Part shown: in pieces, positions 1-11,517 of the stretch
How the letters are laid out: each line of letters opens with the position of its first letter
Numbering within the stretch: the first letter of the stretch is position 1
Assembly (NCBI RefSeq): GCF_014633365.1
Contig: NC_068341.1
Location: 7,130,001 to 7,194,000 of the forward strand
From: Diospyros lotus
Taxonomy: Eukaryota > Streptophyta > Magnoliopsida > Ericales > Ebenaceae
Reading direction: 5' to 3'
DNA: 64,000 nt
Notes under the pieces: generated by a model
The model's database searches: none
What the model saw: the letters and a program-made list of their open reading frames with translations, nothing else
Told to the model about the DNA's origin: nothing
Made by a program: the position numbers and the translations under genes

Positions 1-110
1 CCTACTGAGACCCAAGGCTTTGCAAATAAGTATCTAAAAGCACAGATATAGACAAATGTTTGGATATAGAAATATTAATAAAAACTCATGACTTAAAACT
101 CGGGGCTTAC

Positions 111-293
111 CACCAATTGGATCTGTTCTCGAGATCTTTGAACCAAGGCAGCCTCAAATTGGAGGATCTCAGGAGCAGCCTTCTCAGTCCGCCATGCCCG
201 CTTCAACAGCTCCGCATCAGTAGTTGAACTCAAGAACTCGGGATCGTCCATCATCGAGGACCTCGATGATCCTTCTCCTGATCCTGAATCCAT
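111..293 (-). CDS. SLD5: GINS complex subunit SLD5, first coding exon (partial gene)
   Basis: SLD5 is one of the four GINS subunits. GINS joins CDC45 and MCM2-7 to form the replicative helicase in the nucleus. The exon encodes 61 residues, starting MDSGSGEGSS; the core ELLKRAWRTEKAAPEILQFE followed by REQIQLV is the conserved start of the SLD5 alpha-helical domain. The ATG at 293 is the first in frame; the codons upstream to 305 are open but begin with GTG. The exon ends in phase 0 at a GTG|GTAAGC donor at 111/110, and intron 1 runs off the left edge of the window. A 5' UTR intron and a replication-type promoter lie upstream. Family identity rests on sequence recall; nothing looks broken in the visible part. 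Confidence 0.88.
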
Positions 294-320
294 CAGCCTC
301 TCCACTCACAATACACTTTT

Positions 321-554
321 CTGGCATAGAGCAAAACAAAACTAAGTCATATTGGCAGCAGAGTCTCAGAATTTTTTTTAAAAGTAGGAAGAGGCATGGG
401 AGAAGACAGCTCATGAATTTGCACATGAGTCTAATGCCATCGGATTAACAAATCTGTATCAACTTGTATAGAAAGGACCAAACGGAGGGCCATTGCCTGG
501 AGAGACATGGATGAAAAGCCGAGAGTGGAGTGGAGGGGAGGGGAGGGGACTTAC
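321..554 (-). other. Predicted 5' UTR intron of SLD5
   Basis: On the minus strand a good donor (CGACG|GTAAGTC, intron first base 554) and a good acceptor (pyrimidine-rich TTTTGTTTTGCTCTATGCCAG, last base 321) enclose 234 bases just upstream of the SLD5 start codon. There is no reading frame across it that continues SLD5. Both boundaries are inferred from splice motifs only. Confidence 0.5.
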
Positions 555-689
555 CGTCGGCGAGGCCTAGAAGAAGTTTCTGGAGTGGAATGCAACGCTG
601 GAAGCACAAGACACGGTAGAGAAGCCGAAAATGGAAGCACCGATTAACCAAAGCAAAAAGCCCCCTCTCTGTGAATTTTAAGTTTGGGG

Positions 690-800
690 GTGATTTCGCC
701 GCCTTAAATTTGCAGAATGCCCGAGAAAGCGGGAAATGAGGTGGGCCGGGTTCGATTCTTTGGGCCTGGGTATCTGGTATTGGCCCACTAGCACTGGGCC
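690..800 (-). promoter_or_regulatory. SLD5 promoter region with E2F-type sites and site II motifs
   Basis: GCGGGAAA at 729-736 is the exact reverse complement of the E2F consensus TTTCCCGC. TTTCGCCG at 694-701 fits the looser plant E2F consensus WTTSSCSS. Four TGGGCC/GGCCCA motifs (742-747, 761-766, 782-787, 795-800) are site II elements of the kind bound by TCP factors in proliferation and PCNA-type promoters. The mix fits S-phase expression of a replication gene. The transcription start is not known; it probably lies near 700. Confidence 0.55.
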
Positions 801-840
801 CGGCAAATCTGAGCTCAGGCTCGAGATCTAGCTCAGTTAA

Positions 841-3800
841 CATAGTCCGAGCTCAAATTTGGGCTCGGGGCTCAGGTTCGCCAAGGCTCGAGTTCGAAGG
901 AACCAAATATTTCAGCAATGAGGCATTTTAGTTTTCTTAGAGTTTCTAAGAACATATCAAAATCAAATTTTATGTTGAATTAAACACACATTATCTAAAA
1001 AGATTGAGGAATACTTGCACAAATTACGAACAGTTGATTACACCTAATAAGTGTTACCAATGTGCAGGGTGGACAGATTAAATAAGAAGAAGAAAACTCT
1101 CCACCCCATCTCTCTCTCTCTAAGACGGTGAAGTAGTGATGAAAGAGGTCGTGACGAAAGGAGTGAGCAGGACAAACACTTCAACAGGCAACAGTCTCTT
1201 ACTGTCTTCCCAGCAGCAAGCTAGAAGTAATTCCAATTCAAATGCAATTTCAAATCAATCAATTAAGGTGTGAACCATAACAATATCATTTATATCATAT
1301 AAATTATAAACTAATTTCAATACACTCCTATTTATTTCATTTCAATTTTTATAGTTTTGATTATTTATTACATACACCCCTATCTATTTTACTTTTTTAA
1401 GTATTTCTCATTCTATAATTTATTTTTTTCATAAAAAATAATAATAATCAAGGACAATAATTATAATATATTAAGGTGCTCAAGAAAAAAAGTTAGTTGA
1501 ATGATAAATATGTATATAGATAGTGAATTATAATATATAATTTGGTTGACTTAATCTCTTTGATTGCCAATTGACTTTTGTGATCCATATATATGACTAA
1601 CAAGCATTAAATATATTTTTTTGACAATATATTTATTATAATAAAACTAATTAACAATAAATAGTTAGGCTTAAAAAGTAAGATATAATAAATTGGTATT
1701 GTTTGGAAATTAATGTATGGTGTGTTCTGCAATATATAATATATAAAATAAAAAAGTTTTTATTCTCCATATTGCTTAAAATATGTACAAATTTTTGTAT
1801 CTTTTAAATAATTACTATATTTTTATGACAATATTATTTTTATATATATTGATATAATATTATATCATTCATAATGGTTTTATTTAAGATTAATAATAAT
1901 TATTATGAATTATTATTAAATTTTAATAGAACTATTATGAATTGTTATTGATTTTAAATAAAATTATTATAAATTTTACAATATCATTCCAGTTTATAGA
2001 TTTTGTTTATAAATAAAACACTATAAATGTGCATTTAATAATCTCTTTAACAAATAATTTTTTAAAATTTAATATAACATTGGTCAAGTAAACTAAGTAT
2101 TGTTCAAGTGAGATATACAATTATTTGACTAAGTCTTTTTGATACTCGAGTAAATATAATTTTACTCAATTAATATTTATTCATAATCAGTTAATGATAC
2201 AAGTGTAGATACTTGTCATTTTAATTCAGATTTATTATTTGGTTAAATGTTATAGTTACTCAACTAATATACTAGTTAGTCAATTAATTTTTTGGTTATT
2301 CGAATAATATTATTCCATCATATATTCGAGTAAAACAAGTATAAAATCGATCAATCCCTTAAATGTTTAAGTCTTACTCAATAAAAAGAAAAAATTAGTT
2401 CAACAATGTTAGTTGTTACTCAATTAAATATTTCCTTACTTATTTAAAACAATAATTACTCTATTAAAATCATACATTAGTTGATTAATTTTCAAGCCAT
2501 AACACATATTGTTATCAACACATTATATTAATGATATAATTATAATAATTGTATGTTTTCTAATTTTATGTTAAATAATATTTTTATAAATTTATTAATA
2601 TATTTATAAATAAATTATTCACAAATTGCTCACGAACCAATAATCAAGCATGTTCACAAGCCTCTAAATGATCCAACTAGCGAATCTATAATTGAACCTA
2701 CTTGCAAGCCTATAATTAAGGTAGCTCGTGGACCTTTAAGTGAGCCAGCTTAAAAATTACTGAATCGAACTTTATTGAATTCAAACTCGACTCATTTATA
2801 AATTGAGATTTAAAGTTAAGTTCAAACTTGACTTGTTCACCTTAACGAACAAATAACTCAGCTCATTTATGACCCTACATGTTCATTCTTCACATCTCAT
2901 TTCTCTACCTTCTTGCATATTTAGCCTCTTTGCCACATATTCCTCTTATTTTCTAGCAAGCAGCAACGGCTTTGCCTTCGCCCTGTTCAATTATTCCCTA
3001 ATGTTGGCTTATCCTCTTATTCTCTTTCCGATACAAGCAGAGACCAACGACATGTTCTTCACTATTATTCAATCTAAAGTTAATATTGTTATTCTTTCGT
3101 CAAAAATCAATAAACGAAAATCTTCTTCTTCATATTCCTTACTATAGATTGTGCACACATATAGATATATAGATAGATAAAGAAAAACCAAAATCTAGGT
3201 TTGGTCGTCACCATTTTCACCATTTATGTTGAAATATATATGCAAAGAGAAAAAAATGGCTAAAATAGTTAAACCCAAATGATTTGTATTCAGTTGTCTT
3301 AGATCTGCGTTTGAGCTCTTGCTGAGCTTCCTAATAAGTTGAGCTTGAGCCCATACCCTTACTCACCAAGCCAAGCATGAGCTCAACAAAAGCTTAGTTC
3401 GATTGCAACCATAACTTTTTGTAAATATCTAGATCTCTCATCATAATTATGCCACTTTTTAAAATATTATTTAATATTTTAGTGCCTTTTAAAGTCATTT
3501 TACATATTTACAATGCCATACTCAATTAACAAACATTATTCTATCAACATTATTTTTTTAGCTCCACATAATAAAAAAATGACACGACACAACACAACAC
3601 AATAATCCCAAACAAATCATAAATTTGTCATTATTTTGTAATACGAATGCCTATCAAAACGGTATTGGTGGTCATTTATTATTTAATGCCTTTTATGAAT
3701 CATGCTAATTATAGGGCAGTGATTAAATTTGAATAAATGTATATTATTTTTAGTAAAATATATTATCTTCAATTTAAAATAATTTTATTGGTCGATAATA

Positions 3801-4062
3801 AATATATTATATTTTATAACATTTTTGTACTAATAAAATTATTTTAAAACTAAAAATAATATGCCTTAACTAAAAATAAAATTCATTTTTATTAAAATTA
3901 ACCATTAGTATAACAACATTAACTAACATTATTATTAAGGAGGTGTTTGTTAAAATGAGCTAAATAAGAGATATCAAGATAAATTTGGAATGTTTTTTGT
4001 ATCAACATATAGAATTGTCGAGATATGATTGGGAAACATTCAAAGATTTCTATCAGACTACT
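841..4062. other. AT-rich intergenic DNA without a clear gene
   Basis: Very AT-rich sequence with only short chance reading frames. Two patches (about 840-900 and 2600-2860, with a related patch near 3300-3410) repeat words such as GAGCTC, GCTCG and TTCAAACTCGACTC, typical of a dispersed plant repeat, but I could not fix element ends. A 44-codon frame at 1139-1273 is listed separately. From 3942 a GGTGTTTGTTAA motif may be the end of an inverted-repeat element. Confidence 0.5.
1139..1273 (+). CDS. Small unrecognised ORF, possible exon relic
   Basis: ATG at 1139 opens a 44-codon frame rich in Ser, Asn and Gln (starts MKEVVTKGVSRTNTSTGNSL, ends at TGA 1271-1273). It follows a CT-rich stretch (TCTCTCTCTC at 1110-1120) that resembles a plant 5' leader, and its base composition is clearly less AT-rich than the flanks. 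A possible splice donor (AAG|GTGTGA) sits at its end. I do not recognise the peptide and see no following exon. It may be a first exon, a gene relic or chance. Confidence 0.2.
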   Translation: MKEVVTKGVSRTNTSTGNSLLLSSQQQARSNSNSNAISNQSIKV

Positions 4063-6509
4063 TATAACACCTAATAAATTTATGAATGAATAAAATTGGA
4101 TTTTTTTGAAATTATTGGGTCTATATGCAATTTTTCAATCTTTAGGGCCAAAGTATAATTTTTAATTCTTGGCCAAAATGACGTATGTCTTAAACAAAAG
4201 TTTGGAGATAAGAATGTGTAAGAAAAGTTGGAATTCATGAAACTGAAGAAACTTGCAAAATAAAGGTAAATATGTAAGTTTTCAAACATTCGGGCCTAAG
4301 TGAAATTTCTAAATTTTGGTCGAAGGTCGCCGAATTGGAATTTTGATTCTTTGGGGATTGAAATGAGAAAACTAGAGTTTGAGATCCTTGAGTAAATTTT
4401 GGAAAATTAGGGAAGGACCAATCTGTAAATTTGGAAAATAGAAATGAGGTCAAATCTGTAAATATCACAAAGCTATGTATGACATTGCAAATCTCTAGCT
4501 AGCCATCACTTCGATGTCGGGAAGGGTCACTAGAGGCTTCTAGAGAAGGTTTAGACCATTATGTGCGAGTTGTGGTGGAGATTAGTTGAAGATCGGTAGT
4601 GATATAGCAAAAAAATGATCGTATATGGTCAAAAAATTTGAACAAATAATCAAGGGATTTTTCTCGATTTTAAGGACGAATCGAGGTGATTACGGGCTAG
4701 ATCTAGCATCATAGGATATCACTAACCTAAGAATCGAAAGATTTCTAGCCCAAAATCACCTATAAATAGCAACTCGCGCCTAAGAAAGTTTATGGAAAAA
4801 TTGAGTTCAATTCGTTGGTTTAGAGAAAGAATTGAGTAATCTAAATAGAGGGCTTTTGTTTATCTGGAGAAAAGGAGAAAACTTGAAGATTTTGGGGTGG
4901 TTTGGAACAGTTTAGAGTGGGTTTTAAATATCGTCGGAAAATCGTGAATAATCGTTTGTGGTGGACTGAAATTGCTAATTTTGGTGTATCTCCGGCCAAT
5001 TTTTTCGAGCATCGGCCAGTGCCATTGTGGTCGAAAGGTCATGGGTTTCATGCTAGTGTCATTGGATAGTTCATCGGAGTTGCCGACCGGCCGCCGGCGC
5101 CTAAGAAGATGATCGAAGGTAAGGAAAAATAAAAAGAAAATAGAAAAATAAAGAAAAAATATAAATAAATGAAAAAAATTCTGAAAATTTTCAAAAAAGA
5201 GTCATAAAAATAGGGATATTTATTATTTAAAATTTTTATTATGAAAAATAATTTAATAATTATTTATTTTGAATTTTTAGAAAGAAAAGTTTATGAAAAT
5301 AAATAGGAGGAAAATTCAGAAAATTCTGAATAAATTTCAAAAATCCAAGGGAATTATTTTATGAATTTTGGTGAATTTTAGTGGGGAAAATATGGAGAAA
5401 ATTATAAGGAAATATTTATTTTTGAGAGAAATGATTATGAAATAGGAAAATCAAGAGAAATTTGAAAAAATTAGGAGAAATTCATGAAAATTAGGAATAA
5501 TGATTTTCTTGAATAATTGATGATTATGAGAAAATTTGACTTGAGGAATTGAGGATTTGCATAAATTTTGAGGCTAACATGCATATGGATGAAAAGACGA
5601 TTTGCTATTCGAAGGAGAGTGGTATTACGCTATCTAGTGATTGACCTGCCTATATTCACGATATTTTATTTTAAATGCCTTAGCTTGTGAGAGGCTTAAT
5701 TGTTTCTAAATTCACATCATCTTATGCATATTGATCATTGTGTGATGCATTAACTGAACATGATATTTTGATATGCATGACACATGATTTATATGTTATT
5801 GTCACATTCGAATCATGTTATTGTTATGACCAGTGGGTTGGGATTTGGGGTCTCCTTGTGGAAAATGCGATGTTTGTTCTTACGAAAAATATGGGAATGG
5901 TGGTTCCCACAAGAGGTGGCCAAATTACTTTCCAAAGACTAAATACACCAAGGTAATGTCCCAAAGTTGACATATTGAGTCTGATTTATGCCATGCACAT
6001 GATTACTCATGCATTTTATGAAAATTACTTTTATGCCATTCACTTAGATGATTCAACATGTAACATGGATTATGCATCTGGAACATTCAACGTTCTAGCT
6101 AGAACTTGCAACGAAGAGAAAGATGTGACTAGTTAATTGAAGAAGGGGACCAAGCATGTTAAATTACTTCCGTTATTACATTTTGTACGATTGACATATA
6201 ATTCTTATTTTGGTCTCATTTTAGTCACGAGATAATTATGTATAAACATACTATGTTAAAGTAACGCATGACAATCTATTAGGATTTGATCATATTATTT
6301 ATGTTATACACTCAAAATGCCTTAGTTTTAGTCTTTAATCATTGTTAGCTAAATGGATATGGTTGGGGGATTTTGAGCATGCGAAGATTGTGGTTTTTAA
6401 AATTGGTTGGATGGAAAAAGAAAATTAATAAATCTTGTGAATATACAAAAAAAAAAAAAATCCTGAGATTTCTCGAGAAACGGCTTGATTGGGAGAACGG
6501 GTTGTCACA
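4063..6509 (+). mobile_element. Old solo LTR of a Tekay-like Ty3/gypsy element
   Basis: The segment begins TATAACACCTAATAAATT (a decayed TGTAACACC) and ends GGGAGAACGGGTTGTCACA. Both ends match the ends of the gypsy LTRs at 43528-46110 and 55668-58231 read in reverse complement. Internal matches include 6072-6135 (CTGGAACATTCAACGTTC block) against 43905-43960, and 5715-5755 (GCATATTGATCAT block) against the region near 44400. Its length, 2447 bp, is close to theirs (2564-2583 bp). The flanking pentamers CTACT and CTGTT would be a decayed target duplication. No coding domain is present. The open frames inside are not meaningful. Confidence 0.6.
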
Positions 6510-7456
6510 CTGTTTGTTAATTTTTTTGAAATTTATTGATAATTGTACTTTTTATTTTTATATGTTTATTATGCATATGATAAGTACAAGATAATAGTTT
6601 TTTTTATCAAAATATTCCTATTACCAAATTCATTCAAAATTATTTGTAAACATCAACAATAAATTTATGATTAAAATAGTATTTTATGATTAATATGAAT
6701 TGTCAAAAATAAAAAAAATAAAAAATAATATTTTATTTTCTAAATTCATTTTCAAAAATAGATTTAAAAAGAGTTGAAAAGTATAAATAATTATTGTTGA
6801 AATTATAATAATTCTACCTAGATAATTAAAAATTGTCAAAATATATTTTCATAATAGATCATGAAATATAAAATTGAATAAAATAATTTAAAAATTGGTG
6901 AAAAGAATTGTATTAGTTAATAAAATATATATAGAGAGAGAAATTTAAATTTTAAAAATTGATAAAATGAAGAATGTTATTTAAATTTTAAAAATTGTCA
7001 AAACATATGTCAATTTAAAAACATATTAAATAATATTAATTATAAGACTTAAATGAATAAGTTTTTTTAATAAATTTAAAATTTTAAAATATATTAAATG
7101 ACATTAACTATCTTACAAGAAGTATATAAGATAATTGAGACTTACTTGCAAAATATCAAATAAATTTATCTGAAGAGAGAAGTCAGATAAATTTATCTTA
7201 AGAGAGAAAGAGAGATAAGAGATCACGTGAGAACTTTTTCGAAAATGGTCAAATAAATTTAATAAACATATTGAAAATGCCAAATATTCGGAATACTTTT
7301 TATATCTAATATTTTTTTCCTTTTATCTTAGTTAACAAACATCTAGTAAAAGATTTATCCCAAACAAGAATAAAAAATTTGGTTCCACTCCGCTCTTACA
7401 TTGCATGCTCCTCCTTTCTTGTTTATGTTTCATATTGCTATCAAACATTATTCTAA
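6510..7456. other. AT-rich intergenic DNA
   Basis: Low-complexity AT-rich DNA with no gene. The right end contains GTTAACAAACATC (7331-7343), the inverted counterpart of GGTGTTTGTTAA at 3942. The LTR at 4063-6509 may therefore sit inside an older inverted-repeat element of about 0.95 kb (3942-4062 plus 6510-7343). No target duplication was found for that element. Confidence 0.35.
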
Positions 7457-7465
7457 CTTAATGAA

Positions 7466-8243
7466 GGCAAAAATGCATATTTTTAGATCTAAATTTTTAC
7501 ATTTTTTTTTAATGAAATTCTAAACTTTTTGAGCTTTGGAATGTGCCCATAAACTTACAAAATTATTACATTTGAACACCTTTTAAACGTTGCAACCTTT
7601 GAACACTTGAGAGGAAAAAATGGGCGAATAAAGTCCCAACACCTAGCGATGGGCTTTAAAGATCAAGAACTGACGATGGACTTTCAAGACTTAGCGATAA
7701 ACTTCCAAGAAATTGAGAAAGCTGACAACTTCAACACTGGCACAAGCATCGACACCGTCATCAACCTCATCTCTAACCTTCGTCTCAACTACTTCTTTTC
7801 TGTCGTCGCAACAAACGCTGTAGTCCCTTCCATCGAGCAATTCTCGGATTGCGATGAAGTCATTAAAAGACCCACGCCATCATTTTCTTCTCCCGTGTAA
7901 CCCAACTCCAAAAAAATCAATTTACATCTTTCCTCTGACCACTGCCTCCGCAGCTTCCCCAAGATTCCTCTTTTGCCCAATTCTCGGATTGTTTGGGACT
8001 CCACCCCGCCACTATCGCCAACTCTACTATGCTCCATGTCCGACCCCATCAACTCCCTCAATTTTGAATGAAGCCCACTCTACTTTTTCTCTTTTGGATG
8101 AAACGCACATGTTTTTCAAATACTTAAAAGGCGTTTCGATATAGTGATTTTACAAGTTTATATACAAATTTGGAACTTTGAAGAATTTAAAAATTTATAA
8201 GAAAAAAATATAAAAATTTAAAGATAAAAATATGCTTTTGACT
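7466..8243. mobile_element. Mutator-like non-autonomous element with long TIRs (Pack-MULE candidate)
   Basis: The left end (7466-7595) and the reverse complement of the right end (about 8110-8243) align over roughly 130 bases: GCATATTTTTA, then AAATTTTTA, then a TTTGGAA/TTCCAAA block, then ACCTTTTAAA. The nonamers outside, CTTAATGAA (7457-7465) and CTTAATAAA (8244-8252), differ by one base and fit the 9-bp target duplication of Mutator-like elements. The interior (about 7600-8110) is less AT-rich and has open frames of 90-97 codons in several phases, none with a recognised domain. It carries no transposase. The filler may be captured host DNA, which is inference. Confidence 0.6.
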
Positions 8244-9130
8244 CTTAATAAATCTCCGGCAGCTTTCGCACGTGAACGCGTAGGTTTGTTGTAGGAGTTG
8301 AGGTCGCCAAATGAAAAATAATTTTTAGCATCAAGGTAGAGGAGCATTCGGATTCAGGCCACCCCACACATCGAGACGTCACAAATCACAAATGAACCAA
8401 CAACCCACGTTACTAAATTTTGATAATCTAAACGTCACTCTTAACAGCCAAATAACAAGGCCTAAATTATGGATCTAAAGAACAATGATCCTAGAAATAA
8501 GGTGCAGAGAAAATCAAAGGGGAGGACAGAAGGCCCATTGAAACCGGATCGATCTTGAGGAAGAATTAACGGTTCATTGTACAAAGCCCACGGTGCCTTG
8601 AATTCACAATCCACCTGGCCACCACATTCTTTATTATCATTGTTGTACCTTTTTTCTTCAATCCCCAAAATAAGGAATCAACGGTGGGAAGCTCTTTCCT
8701 TTTTTGCATTTCTTATGGAATAACATAAAGAGATGACTATTGAAAGAGACTAAAGAAGAATATATGCTATTATTTCTTTTGCCTAATACCTCCTCTAATA
8801 AAATTACAACAAGTAACTAATAAAATCGTTATCAATTATTACTCGCCCCCCCCCCCCCCCCCCCCCCCCCCGGCGCGGCGAGACGGTCACAAAATAAGGG
8901 CCTCACACAAGTGATGTCTTGCTGGAGAACTTGTTTAAGAGTTTACAAAGTTGCTCAAGTCACATCTTCCAATGAACTACCTTGATTGATATTATTCTTT
9001 TCTTACCCATTTTTACTTTAAAAAAGCCAAAAAAAATAAAGGTAACCAAACTTTAGACGAAATCAAATTAAAATAGGCAAGGAAAAAAAACCGTCAAAAA
9101 AAGAAAACTCAGCAAGTGAGCTAAGGGTGC
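8244..9130. other. Intergenic DNA between the MULE and the membrane-protein gene
   Basis: No gene was recognised. It holds a 26-base poly(C) tract at 8846-8871 followed by a short GC-rich patch (GGCGCGGCGAGACGG). The side near 9130-9470 is probably 3' UTR or downstream sequence of the minus-strand gene ending at 9472. Confidence 0.5.
8846..8871. repeat. Poly(C) tract, 26 bases
   Basis: An uninterrupted run of C followed by GGCGCGG. On the minus strand it is G-rich and could form a quadruplex. It is one of six G/C homopolymers of 20 bases or more in this window. Confidence 0.95.
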
Positions 9131-9471
9131 TCATATAAAAAACGAAGTAAAGAACAGGGGGCAAGGATGAGTGATTTTTAGAGACTTGGCAAGGCAAATC
9201 CCTGGACTAAAAAAGGCCTGTACGGCTGTACACCATACCTGATTGCCGAGGCAGCAACTACAGTCCACACAATATAGAGCATATATGTATAGTGTGAAAT
9301 CCAACTCATCCCATATTATTATTGATTTATATACCATGGATTGCTTCAGGCTTCCGTCAGGCAGAAGGCAGCCATTCCGCAAACTAGAAACTGCTATCCA
9401 TAATGGCTGGTAAAACTGCAAGGACGGTATTACTGATTATGAGCTTTCTGTTCCTAGACATATGCTGGTTT

Positions 9472-9590
9472 TCAGGCCCGTTTTCTCCCACTACCCGTAG
9501 GATCTGAATCCAAAACCGGCTTCACTGAACTGCAAAATTGTAAGATACAACAGAAGGTCACCCCTGTGCTGTGATGAACACAGTGCGCTC

Positions 9591-9626
<36 letters not shown>

Positions 9627-11425
9627 ATACCTGGAAGAGCCAGAACCCCGGATACTGACATCATTTGCAGATGTATTTGGCAGGTAGTGAACAGAGATGA
9701 AACCAGAGTCGGCTCCTCGAGCTGATTCTGGAGAACCTGAACCTTGAAAGCTTGCTGTTGATTTTCGTCCAGTACACATTCCTGCAAGCGTAAAGCAAAT
9801 AAAAATAAGCCTTCTCCTCACTGGTTCAGGAGATGATGAAAGTGAGCAGTAGGAAATAAGACAGTCAAAAAAGTACAGCAACATCAATTTCTCCTCTTTC
9901 TACAAGGATGAACCGGATGATCTATGCACGCCTTTAAGGTATAGGAGATCAAGATGGATTGTTTAAGAAATTTATGTACCAAACACTGTCACAAAATATA
10001 GATGGATTGTTAGGCAGTGCATACTTTTTTCGGTAAAAAGGCGTTGCAAGCTCCTTATCTCAAGCTGTATCATAGATTATGTCATCTCATTTAACATGAA
10101 AAAGATTCAAATCCGATGCTTAAACACAACTCCTATTCTCCTTAGAAAGTAAGGGAAAAGGAGGAGAAAATATTGAGAGGTTTAATGATACAATAGAAAG
10201 ATTAGAAAGAAAAAGTTTCCCTTGTTTTCCTCGTCCTGTGAGGAACCAGATAAACTATAAAGTACCTCAAAAGGAAGATTTTATGTAATTAGCTTCAGCG
10301 CAAAAAGGCCAAAGAAAGGACATAACAACACAATGTGAAAGAAAGCAAAAAGAAATTTAACCAAAGGAAAAGGCAAAGGAGAAACAAAAGACCAGTTTAT
10401 AAATTCCTAATAAATGGGATAAGGAAAAATGGGCTAAACAATGAAGAAAACATATCATTAACCTACGCCAACATTAGACAGAGTGCAAATGTAATTAAAA
10501 ATTTCCAAGTCTGCTAACAATAACCAACGAAAAGCTTCTAAGAATAGGTTTACAAGAAAACAGGCTCTACAGATAGACCACTCATTGGAACTCAAGTAGA
10601 TTCCCCCCCCCCCAACACACACACTACGAAATTAAAAGTATTCCCAGTTCAGGCGGACCATAAATTGCAAAAACAGATGCATTGGCATGAAAAATTGGAC
10701 AAATTCAGAACACCAAATATCATCCATATTTAAAGATGGTTTTCTTAATATTACATAAGTTTCACAATTTTGGTGATCCAATATTGTGTTGAAGAAAAGA
10801 TAAAAAGACCGGTTAAACAAGTTACAGTATCCCGCCAAGTACAGAATAACACACATTAAGTCAAACCCACCATACATCCAGAAGAAATGTTACCTTGAAA
10901 TACTATAACAAGACAGAAGATAAGGGTGAATAGCATGCCAAGGAAGTTTCCAGTTGATGCAGATGCCTTCGCAGCTTTCATCTTCTTCAGTGCCTTCATT
11001 CGCTCAACCTTTGCACGTTTAGTCATGGCTAATTCAGCGATCTCCCTCATTAGCTTCTGGTCAGCAGCATCCAATGACAGAGCTTTGGGAGGTCGAGGAG
11101 GCTTTTTAGCACTGGTTGTTTTACGTCTCTCCTTTCCTGATTTGTTTTCCATAGGATCTGCAGCCTCATCTCCACCTGCCTTCTTGTCTATTAACAATTG
11201 TACGTTCTCCAGAAGAACCCCAGTGCTGGTTTGCCCACAGTCACTCAGATTCACCGCTTCTCCGGTGATCAATCCATCAACACTCACAAACCCACTGCAG
11301 CCACTGGTGAAACATGTATTTCCTGCCTTGGTACTGGGGCCTGCACTTCCAACTTCTTCCCCATTAGCAACACCAATCTCAAGATCTATAGCAAAACCAT
11401 TGTCTCTTGGAGGACTTTGATCCAT
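9472..11425 (-). CDS. Uncharacterised single-pass membrane protein, 3 exons, 246 aa
   Basis: Exons: 11425-10894 (CAAG|GTAACA donor), 9781-9631 (TTGCAG acceptor, TCCAG|GTATAT donor) and 9529-9472 (TTTTGCAG acceptor, TGA stop). The lengths 532+151+58 give 247 codons in frame. Residues 1-100 are acidic and low-complexity. A basic Pro-rich patch (KKPPRPPK, 107-114) leads into a long basic helix (about 119-155, repeated KMKAAKA-type residues). One hydrophobic segment, FLGMLFTLIFCLVIVFQ (161-177), is followed by a Ser/Gly-rich tail ending GSGRKRA. The layout recalls a plant family of small transmembrane proteins of unknown function; I cannot name it or give a role. There is no clear signal peptide. 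The start ATG at 11425 is the first in frame after a predicted 5' UTR intron. The first exon is well supported; the short last exon rests on frame and splice motifs. Confidence 0.7.
9595..9621. repeat. (GA)n microsatellite in intron 2 of the membrane-protein gene
   Basis: About 13 uninterrupted GA units on the plus strand (CT on the transcribed strand), lying next to the splice donor at 9630. Confidence 0.95.
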
Positions 11426-11517
11426 TACAATTTCAATCTTCTCCAGTTATTGACAGTGTCACTCAAATTTTCACCGCCAAGACAATCGGAAACTCCAAGA
11501 TTTCCAGTTCAAGGACA

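Noticed and set aside
10926..11420. 164-codon plus-strand frame
   Set aside because: Antisense shadow of the membrane-protein first exon.
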